A stretch of 64,000 nt of DNA from Ascochyta rabiei (lineage: Eukaryota > Ascomycota > Dothideomycetes > Pleosporales > Didymellaceae): assembly GCF_004011695.2 (NCBI RefSeq), contig NC_082414.1, positions 1,302,001 to 1,366,000 of the forward strand, given 5' to 3'. Below, piece after piece: positions 44,481-53,143 of this stretch (its first letter is position 1; each line of letters opens with the position of its first letter). The position numbers and the translations under genes are program-made. The notes beneath the pieces were generated by a model. It worked only from the letters and a program-made list of their open reading frames with translations. It had not been told where the DNA came from and searched no databases.

Positions 44481-46686
44481 ATGAGCCACAACCATGGTGG
44501 CATGTCGATGGGCTCTATGGCCCTGCCTGCCCTTCCAGAGTTTCCCAAGTTCTATTACGCCGTTGTAGGGAGCGCAGTTGCTGTTGCCACCCTAGCCAAC
44601 ATTTACAACCATATTCTGTACAGACAAAGACTGTCTGCAGCAAGAGCAGGAACGTTGTCGCCCGCGAAACCAAAGTCCTGGTTCCCACGGTGGAACGCGA
44701 CGATATTCGCTGTGACGCGAGAAGCGTCCAACTACTCGGTCAGATTACCACTTAAAGGTCGATCTCTGAGATTGCCTACCTTCGGCCGAACGAGCTTGGT
44801 TCTGGCCAACATGATTGTCTTGCTTGTACTTTGTTTCTATGGGCTCAACCTTACCAATCAGTTTCAAAAAGAAAACGTCGGGTTTCGATGCGGTGTTGTG
44901 ACGATTGGTCAATTGCCGCTCATCTTCTTACTCTCCGGAAAAAACAACATTATCGGGTGGTTGACTGGTGTCAGTTACGAGCGCTTGAACTGGCTGCACC
45001 GATGGGCCGCCAGGTGTATGCTTTTGACTGCTACAATACACATGGGCTATTTCTTCAGTGGTACGTCATCTTCTCTGGTCATCTACCTACCTTGTCTCTG
45101 CTAACGATACTGCAGCTTGGGCTCCCTACGACTACATTGGCGCTCAGTTCAAACAGAACAATCTCGTGTGGCGTGGACTGGCGGCCTGGTGCGTGCTGGT
45201 ATGGATCAACTTAAGTTCTACAACACCCATCCGCGGATGGAATTATGAGTTATTCGTGGTTCAACACGTAGCTTCGTTCGCGCTGTTTATTGGCTTCGTC
45301 TACATCCACGCACCACCTGAGCTAAAAGGCTATGTGTGGGCAGCAGTTGCTCTCTTCTTCTTCGATCGCATCTTCCGAGCTCTGCGAGTCGTGTATGCCA
45401 ACCTCTCAATATTCCATCCGTCACGAACGCGGGATGGGCTGTGGACATGCAAGGCCGAGTTCACACCATTGTCTCACGATACCACACGGATCACCGTCAC
45501 AAATCCACCCATAAGCTGGTGTCCTGGCCAACACGTGTTCTTGTCATGTCAAGGCATCGCTCCTTTACAGAATCACCCATTCACTATCGCATCCATTCCC
45601 GAAGACGGCAAGATGGAGTTCTTGGTCAAAGCTCAATCTGGAGGAACAAGGCGCTTCTTCAAACATGCCCAAAAATCGCAAGGCTTGTTTGATAAAGATT
45701 CAAGGTATGCCCCTGTCGTGAACGATATGACCCACTATTGTTGACAATTCTCAAGACCAAAAACTGTCACCGTCGAAGGTCCATACGGGCGTCATAGACC
45801 GCTTCGCCAATTCGACAGCGTGGTGTTGCTCGCGGGAAGCACTGGCGCAACGTTTACTGTGCCATTGCTTCGAGATGTTGTACAAGGCTGGAGAGAGAAC
45901 AATGAACGCCCCGCAACAGCTTCGTCTTTGTTCTCGTCGCCAAAGGGCGCAGTCACGCGCCATGTTCGTTTCGTATGGGTTGTCAAGAGCCGAGGCCAGC
46001 TGGAGATGTTTTCCGAGCAACTGTCATCTGCATACTCGGATTTCCAGACTCTGCAGGAGCAGATGAGAGGTCTCAAGCTGGAGGTGACGGTATACGTTAC
46101 CTGTGACGAATCTTTCACCGAAGAGCACAGGTCGTTGCTCTCCAACGTGACAGCACCGAAGACTTCCTCTACCCTGAAAAGCAAGGCAGTTGAACATGGT
46201 GTAGTGGAAGTTCGCAGCCGTGCATCAGGCGAGGGACAGGACATGAAGGACATGAAAGACGAAGCCAAAGAGCTCACAACAATATCTTCCCGCTCAACGG
46301 ACGAAGAAACTAACGCATGCTGCTGCCGCGCCACCGTCGAAGAAGCCTCCACCTCCACCCCGAAACCATGCTGCTGCAGCACGTCTGCCAACGCAGCACC
46401 CCGCTCCAGCACCCGCACCAGCACATCCTCGACTCCGCCATCCCGGAAGCAAACCCTCCTCGTGCACCCCTCTATTCAGATCTTCAGCGGCCGGCCGCAA
46501 ATCAAAGACATCATCCGCCGCTCGCTCGAGCAAGCCCTCGGCGAGTCTGCAGTCGTGGTGTGCGGGCCGCAGGGCCTGCTCAGCGATGTCAAGCAGAGCG
46601 TGGTCGAGCTGAGTGATGAGCGGGCTGTGCACAAGGGGACCGGGGCGCAGGGTGTGTACTCGCATACAGAGGGGTTTGGGTATTAG
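44481..46686 (+). CDS. ferric/cupric reductase (FRE family) with cysteine-rich insert
   Basis: Plasma-membrane metalloreductase of 699 residues; exons 44481-45060, 45116-45704 and 45756-46686. A Met/His-rich outside tail (MSHNHGGMSMGSM) precedes the haem-binding membrane domain, with histidines in LNWLHRWAARCMLLTATIHM and ELFVVQHVASFALFIGFVYI. HPFTIAS near residue 348 binds FAD; GSTGATFTVPLL near 417 and VVVCGPQGL near 656 belong to the NADPH domain. Inside that domain a long low-complexity insert carries two cysteine triplets, ACCCRAT and KPCCCST, near 577 and 594. The enzyme moves electrons from NADPH across the membrane to Fe(III) or Cu(II). Pairing with Ctr suggests copper is at least one substrate. 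Confidence 0.92.
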
Positions 46687-47236
46687 CCGATAGTCAAATA
46701 GCAGTGTATCACAACGATCATTAGTCGAAGCTGTCTGATTCTTTGTACGTATGTGGGCGACTTGGTGCACTGTTCTTTGTTACTTGCCGGCTCTAACACC
46801 GACTTTGTAGTCAAAGAGAGATTTGTACAGGATAATTGTGTGGCATGAATCTTCAGATATTGACTGTCCTCTGCCCATCAGATCCTGGCTACGGGGAGAT
46901 GGCGGTCGTGGCAGAGATGTGCATTGTTGAATGTTGACGGCTGTGTGGCTTCCTGTGTTCCCTTGGACGAAAACGAATATTCTATTACGACCCAAGGACA
47001 CGATGGAAAAGTAAGCTCGGGCAGAAGAGGTGTACGAGACGATGCTGATTTCGTCAGGGACCCGGAAACTGCAACATAACCAGATTCTGTGCGAGACCTG
47101 CTTCTGTCCCTTCACACACTCAAGGCCTGGTGTTATCAAGACACGGTGCCATAACTTCTTGGCATTCTTATATCTTCGAAGACGTGGGCCTGATGGCACT
47201 GTTCAACGTCTGGTCTCCCTACATAATCGCAGTCGC
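46687..47236. other. intergenic, no gene seen
   Basis: Short 3'-3' spacer between the metalloreductase and the small four-exon gene; no features were recognised. Confidence 0.6.
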
Positions 47237-47694
47237 TTACTTGTTCAGCTCCTCAGCCCGCTTCTTGAGCTCCTCCTTGCTTGCCGCCTCAGGCAGGTTG
47301 TCTGCGTGGACAGGGCCCTGTCTACCGGTTAGCCTCCATCCTTGATATTGTATCCTGTCCATCAGTGACGGTGGAGATCGTACCGGGTTGGCCCTGTGAG
47401 CGTTGGCGGCAACAGATCCTCCGCTTGTGGCCTGGTTGTCCTCATCTACATGTTGCATCAGTGCTTGCAGCCGGTGGTCTTGCAGTGGTTCGTACTGTGA
47501 AGCTCGTGGGAGGATGCGTTGGAGTCCTTGGACTCCTTGGCTACCTTGTCGGTGATGCCTGAGATGGTTAGCAGAAGCACCAAGTACACAAGTAAGAACG
47601 GCATGTTGGGTTGCCAGGCAGTGGGTGCAGCGGACGGTAGTGGCGAGGGAGACGTACTGCCGGTGGTGGTCTCTTCAGCTGAGTGGACTGGCAT
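47237..47694 (-). CDS. small hydrophilic protein, 80 residues, four exons
   Basis: Assembled from four short exons: 47694-47658, 47558-47496, 47445-47384 and 47317-47237. All junctions have GT and AG ends and keep one frame (243 nt including stop). The protein begins MPVHSAEETTTGSITDKVAK and continues with a Ser/Asn/His-rich part. The end contains SVAANAHRANPGPVHADNLP and EELKKRAEELNK. It has no signal peptide or membrane segment and looks helical at the C-terminus. The separate pieces make sense only when spliced, and intron 1 has a good GCTAAC...CTCAG end. I do not recognise the family with certainty; small stress- or conidiation-related proteins look similar. Confidence 0.65.
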
Positions 47695-47905
47695 GTTGGC
47701 TGTTCTGTTGGCTGTTGGTCTTCTTGTCTAACACGTGTGGGCCTCCGATGTCTAGGAACGCCGCTGCGAAGTTTGGGGCGTCGTGTACTTTGAGGTCTTG
47801 AAGCTTAGGTAGCTGTATATGTGTGTCTTTGACGACAGGTGCGGCTGTTTTGCGAGTCTCAAGATAAGAGTGGATTTGGCCCAGAAGCTCTGGTGACGGT
47901 GGCAT
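47675..47905 (-). other. 76-codon upstream ORF overlapping the small gene's start
   Basis: An ATG at 47905 opens a frame that ends at 47675, 20 nt beyond the ATG of the 80-residue protein and in a different frame. Its translation is protein-like (PPSPELLGQIHSYLETRK near the start, then DAPNFAAAFLDIGGPHVLD). It could be an inhibitory overlapping uORF, a separate small protein or chance. Confidence 0.3.
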
Positions 47906-48459
47906 ATTTATAAAGCAGGCACGAGTAGTGCGGAGCTCGCGCGTCAGGAGGGCTGTTGCCGCCTGGTGACGTAGGAGAGGATGGTGAGATGGGCTTGGAA
48001 GGTGGGGCATGGAGCATCTAGGCAGGTGCTTTGGGTTAGTGCGGGGTGAGCTGGGGGTGGGTATCTCGTGTCGCCATCGTTGTGTATACTGGTAATGACC
48101 GGAAGACACGGGCTCCATGTTGTGCTGTGGCGGTTAGGGTTCTAAGAGTGCGAGCGTGGTAAAGCATCGAGTGACAGGCTTGAAGCTTCAGCAGTCATGG
48201 CTATCGCGCAGTAAAGTGTATGGTTCTAGAATCCGAAATGTACGAGCTACAGATCCCGGTGGGGGGTTGGTTTGAACGCCTTCGACTCCAAATTCAAATA
48301 AACATGATTATAGGCCCAGCAAGGCAGACCGACTGGATGCCGAGGGTGTGCCCTAGTGTATCGCAGAATATAACAGTGCAAGGAAGCGCCCGCATGTCGT
48401 GCAGACGATGTGTAGACGCATAGTAGGTACACTGTCAAGTCGTACAAGTAGGTGCGTGC
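47906..48459. other. intergenic, no gene seen
   Basis: Promoter or leader of the small gene and 3' flank of the GH76 gene. Nothing further was recognised. Confidence 0.55.
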
Positions 48460-49861
48460 TTATGAAATCATCCACCAGGCACCAGAAACAATAGAAACCA
48501 GGACGATGATGGTCAGGATGCTAGCGCCGGCCTTGTCGCCGGTCGTTACGGCGTTGAACGAGACAGGCGTCTGAGGCACATCTGCACCGGCGTTGGGGTT
48601 GGATGCGGAGACACCGCCGTTGTTTTGCGTTGCAGGCCCGCCAACTGTGGGATAAAGGAGAGCCTGAACAACCTCCAGGGCAGCCATCTGCTCACCAACA
48701 CCGAAGCTACCGTCGTTCACACCGTTGTCGATCCATCGAAGACCACAAGAGGTCTGGTTCGCGCCTCCAATGCACTGTGCAGCAGCAGCTTTGGCCGAAG
48801 CCTGAAGCAGCGGGTCAATGTACTGGCGCGTCCATGGTGCAATGAGCGCAGTGTATCCCATCCAGCGGGCGAGGTAGGCCTTGAAAGAACGCTGGTCGAC
48901 ATCGCATTTGCCGTTGTTCTCGCAGGCGACCTCGGTCATGACGCTGTCCTTGAAGAAGACTCCGGCACCGTCAATGAGACCCTTCAGGCGAGTCCTCCAG
49001 AGGTCGCTCTGCGTCACGTTCCACATGGCAGCAGCTCCAGCCATGTGTACACCGGCATTGTAGGTCCACTGGATGTGGTTGATGGTCGAGCAGTTCTGGG
49101 TGTCGTCGGTACCGTCGTAGAAGTGGTAGTCCTGGCTCATGAGGCCAACAGACAGCTCCCAGTCCCAGGCCTGTTCAGCCCAGTTTGCGTACGTATCGTT
49201 GCCAAGGTACTTGTAAAGACGTGCAGCAATGTTAAAGAAGCAACCGTTGGAAATGGTGTTCTTGTAGTTGTAACCGTTGTTGAAGGTGAAGATCTGCCAC
49301 CTCAACCCTCCTCCGCAGGTCTGGTTGTCCCAGCGATCCTTTTGGGTATTGAAGACAGCCTGAGCAAGGGCGAGCCAAGAAGGCTGACCGCTTCCCAGGT
49401 CGGGTAGTTTGTTCTCCGCAGCAGACATGGCGGCCATTCCCCAGAAAGCCTGGTCGTCGTTTCCGAGCGTCTTGGTCTGGTTGGCCGGCATGAAGGCGCT
49501 GTAGTCTCCAATCTGGTGCTGCAGAGCCTGCGTTGTGATGGCGTTGTACTGGTCGTCGCCAGTGTAGTACCAGTAGTCGATGAGGGCGTTGAACATGGCA
49601 CCGCACTCCCACCAGTAGTATGGATCCGGCAGGTTTCCAGGTGTGTCGCCGACACGGTCACCGGTGTAGTAGGACCGCATGTTGGCGGACAGCGCCTTTG
49701 CGGCCGACTTGATATTGTCTGTACATGGTTACGTTAACAGGCATTGCGCCAAGCCAGCGAGCAAGCGTACCGGGCGAGTTGACGTCCAGCTGGATAGCGC
49801 CCACACCAGACAGGAGCAAGCTCGAGGCTCCTATGGCCCCGAGAGCAGCGGCGAGCTTCAT
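48460..49861 (-). CDS. GPI-anchored GH76 mannan endo-1,6-alpha-mannosidase (DFG5/DCW1)
   Basis: Cell-wall enzyme of 449 residues; exons 49861-49771 and 49718-48460. A signal peptide (MKLAAALGAIGASSLLLSGVGA) and a C-terminal Ser/Asn-rich stalk followed by GASILTIIVLVSIVSGAWWM indicate GPI anchoring. The GH76 domain has DPYYWWECGAMFNALIDYWY, the catalytic Asp pair in LGNDDQAFWGMAAMSAAE and the conserved RWQIFTFNNGYNYKNTISNG. RSFKAYLARWMGYTALIAPW also fits, as do many N-glycosylation sequons. Dfg5 and Dcw1 in yeast are jointly essential and are thought to transfer GPI-mannoproteins from membrane to wall glucan. The neighbouring divergent gene encodes a secretory v-SNARE. Confidence 0.94.
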
Positions 49862-51041
49862 GGTGTGCGAGCCAAAGGCGCAGTGTAGTGAATGGAGAGG
49901 GAGGCGAGAAGTTGCCCAGAGTCAAGCGCCAGGCTTGGTACTAACCAAGGCGCCGCGCGGCCAGGGTGGGAAATGGTGGACGCCGGGTTGAAACGAGCGA
50001 CAGAATCCGGGGCAGAAAAGCGCGTGCGGAAGCAAGGCCCGGTGCAGGTGCGAGAGGATGAGAGAGTGCTGTGCGGTTGTGCTGTGCGCGGAGGCGGAGG
50101 GTGTTGAAAGAGTGTGGTTGCTGTTAGTGAAGGGCAGAAGGGCTGGACGGCGCGCTCAGGAGTCCGCCGGAGCCAGTCGTGGTGAACGGCACCAGCGGGT
50201 GCGCAGCCAGCCCTGGAGAGGGCGAGGGCGAGAGACGGCGCCAACGACCGTCATGGCCGCCGTCCGCAAACCGACACTGGGGTGCATGAGGCACCATCAA
50301 GTTGGCAGTGATGCATTTCAGGGTGGACGTCTACTATGTGCTTCCCTCCTCCCAATCCAGCTCCAGCATGCTTCACACCAAGCACCTGCAGCAACGTGAC
50401 CAATGCCAGCAGTCTTGGTAAAGGCTTGAGCAGCGCTCGGGGACGGACAGACAGACGTGCGAACAGACCAGACAGACGTGCGAACAGACCAGACAGACGT
50501 GCGAACAGACGTGCGAACAGACCAGATAGACGTGCGAACAGACCAGACAGACCCCGTGCCGGCGATTACGAGGCCGGCGCTGTTAATTTCGGCCTCTTTG
50601 TTGCCACGCCAGCTGCTCGCCTTTCGTACTCTAGGCTGGCTGGCACGTGATGTCGTCACCGTCGTCGCCGAGCAGAGGAGCTGGCCTGCCAACAGGAATA
50701 AAGGCTGCTGCACGCTCCTGGGCTATTCTGCGCTCTCCCGCGTCTCTGTCACACGTATTCGCATTCCAGGAAAAATCGTGGTTGTCTTGGGTTTCACGCC
50801 GCATCAGCCTCCAAGCTCAGACAGCGTGTGTTTTGCCCTTGCCCTTGCCCTTGCCCAGCCATCAGCAAGCCAGGCAGCGGTCCAGCTGCTCCGCCTTCTT
50901 CCTCGGCGCGCCCAACCACCACACCACATCACACCCACCACACCACCTCCACGCCCATCACCCTAACGACTTTCACGACATCACCCATCACCACCCCCGT
51001 CGCACGCCAGCAACCCGTCTTCTACATCCACCACCGCCACA
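49862..51041. promoter_or_regulatory. divergent promoter region of GH76 and synaptobrevin genes, with VNTR
   Basis: 1.2 kb between two start codons pointing apart. It contains the 21-bp repeat array listed separately, a short CTTGCC hexamer repeat near 50835-50860 and C/A-rich leader sequence before the synaptobrevin start. The open frames crossing it only translate the repeats. Confidence 0.5.
50441..50553. repeat. 21-bp minisatellite, about 4-5 copies
   Basis: Unit GAACAGACCAGACAGACGTGC starts at 50461 and 50482. It is followed by a 12-bp short copy and then two further full or near-full copies with single-base changes. Confidence 0.9.
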
Positions 51042-51815
51042 ATGGCCGACCGCGAGCAGCCCTACGACCCCTACATCCCTTCTGCCGGCGCCGGCCAGCA
51101 GGGCGCCCAAGGCCAGAATGGCAACGTGCGCACTGCCGCTCTCCAGGCGGTATGTTAGCAACTCCTCCACCACCACCTCCACCACCACCACCACCACCAC
51201 GCTCCGAGGAGTGCAGAGTGCACCTGTGACGGCCACAGTGTAGTGAAGCAGAGTCGGCGCAGCAGTCGAGATGCAGAAGCTAGTGGTGGACCTGCAGAGA
51301 CATGACATCAGCCCTGCGGCTATCACAGAAGACGTTGCACGCTCACGCAGGCTTGTCCTTTCGCGGTGCAATACGCACTGTGAGCTATGCTCTGCGCGCT
51401 TGACTGGTGCACACTCTGCTTCGTGACCTGTGCCTCTCTGTGTTGTCGACCTATGCACACTCTACGCTCCTTGGCCACCCCCATTAGGCAGCTGCTAATG
51501 CCTGGAACAGGAAATCGACAGCACCGTCGGCATCATGCGCGACAACATCAACAAGGTCTCTGAGCGTGGGGCCCGCCTGGACTCGCTGCAAGACAAGACG
51601 GACAACCTCGCCGTCTCCGCACAGGGGTTCCGAAGGGGCGCGAACCGTGTACGCAAGCAGATGTGGTGGAAGGACATGAAGATGCGCATGTGCCTCATTG
51701 TCGGCATCATCATTTTGCTCATTGTCATCATTGTCCCTGCTGGTGAGTGCTGCACAGACTGCCGTCATGGCCCGAAAACTGACACCAGACAGTCGTTGCG
51801 ACGCACAAGAAATAA
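51042..51815 (+). CDS. SNC2: Snc1/Snc2-type synaptobrevin (exocytic v-SNARE)
   Basis: SNARE of 120 residues; exons 51042-51149, 51511-51742 and 51793-51815. A short Gln/Gly-rich head precedes the R-SNARE motif ([40 protein letters not shown]). The basic [20 protein letters not shown] and a single tail anchor of Leu/Ile/Val end in VVATHKK. It sits on secretory and endocytic vesicles and pairs with Sso and Sec9 type SNAREs at the plasma membrane, essential for tip growth. Length is almost the same as yeast Snc proteins (about 117). The first intron, 361 nt, is far longer than others in the window. The third exon codes only seven residues, which supply the luminal tail. Confidence 0.95.
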
Positions 51816-52162
51816 ACGTCTTTACGCCAGATACCATGAAAACACCCGATATAATAATCGCGTAGCGGCGGACAGCTGCACGGCCACGAGGTCGGGAGCG
51901 TGGCACCCACGTGCGCTGCATTTTATGACACCCTGTAGGATTTATGTCTACGACTGTTTGGGAGCGAGGCTCGCTTTCCTGTCTTTCTTTGCATTTGGAC
52001 GACCGGCATGGGACGCAGCCCTGCGCCATGGTGCCTGGCACTGCTCTCTTACGATATGATACCTTAAGAGCGGTTCTGGGCATGGCCGGGAGACGTTCAC
52101 AATGGAGTTCGAATGCTTTACACTCGTCTTCTTGTCCATAGTCAATTGCACAATGTTCATTT

Positions 52163-52372
52163 GGTGTTGTGCTTGTATATGGTGTGCTGTTCTTGTGTGC
52201 TGTGTGCTGTATAGTATATGTTGTTCTTATGTGCTGTATGTTGTGTGCTGTGTGTTGTGTGCTGTATGTTGTGTGCTGTGTGTTGTGTGCTGTATGTTGT
52301 GTGCTGTATATTGTGTGATAAATCTTCCATGCTGTATCTTCTATGTTGTATCTTCTGTGCTGTACCTCACGT
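52163..52372. repeat. TGTGCTGTATGT-like minisatellite
   Basis: Degenerate repeats of short units such as TGTGCTGTATGT and TGTGTTG over roughly 200 bp, fading into TATCTTCTRTGCTG units at the right end. Confidence 0.85.
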
Positions 52373-53051
52373 GCTTGCATGTTCAGGTGCGTGATTTAGC
52401 TGGCGCCTGCCATTACAGTGCAGTCTGCAGGGCCACGGCACAGCGTTCCGTACCCTCCAAACCTCGGCCATGCAGGTGTAATCGCGCAACCATGGATCTC
52501 TCCTACACGCTGCCAGGTCAGTCGTCGTCAGGTACGCTGATTCCAATGACGTCCCACAACACTCTCAGTGGGTACACCTCTCAACGCAGATCCACAGTAC
52601 ATGGACCTAGCCAAGTTCAGGTCTAGCCAGACAACTGCCTTCCAGATAAGCTGTCAGTGGTATTTTCAATATGTCGCTCACGCCAGTCTGCCACGCGGTT
52701 CCATGCACAAAAACAACGCACGGCTGGTCATGGTCAGGCATGTTCAGAGCAACCGACGCGGTGAGGCCTTTCGGCTTCGGCCAGACATGCTAGTGGCTTT
52801 TTATCAGATCCTTCCATCTGATTAAACCGACTCCACCAGACACGGGCGGTGCCCTTCTCGCTCACGGCTTGCGGCCGAGGAAGGCAATTCTGCTAGGCGA
52901 CCTACGGCTGCGGCCAATAAGCCGGCGGTTCCCCAGACGCAGGCCAGGGATTGTCGCGCCACTTGCGGGATAGATGGTGGAGGCTGCGTGCGTTATCGGA
53001 AGCGAAATTTATAGCTCCCAAGCTGTCCAGCGTCATTCTTGCCCATCTGTC

Positions 53052-53057
53052 TGACTC
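53052..53057 (+). promoter_or_regulatory. possible Gcn4/CpcA core site upstream of ARG5,6
   Basis: TGACTC, the core of the general amino-acid-control element TGACTCA, lies 92 bp before the start codon. The seventh base does not match, and one six-base hit is only suggestive. Confidence 0.3.
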
Positions 53058-53143
53058 TTCTTCCCTTATCCACCTGCCAGCCCGCCCTCCCTCGGCCTCG
53101 CACCCCTCGAGCAGCCTGTTCCAAGCCCAGCGAGACGGTCACC

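Larger units (their letters stand above)
51816..53143. other. 1.3-kb intergenic stretch with TG-rich minisatellite
   Basis: 3' flank of synaptobrevin and promoter of ARG5,6. Around 52740-52960 there are several GC-rich CGGC/GCCG inverted segments. No gene was recognised; the long minus-strand frame here translates the minisatellite. Confidence 0.55.

Noticed and set aside
51484..52380. Minus-strand frame of 298 codons with TQHTAHNTQH repeats
   Set aside because: It translates the TG-rich minisatellite and the antisense of synaptobrevin, so it is not a gene.
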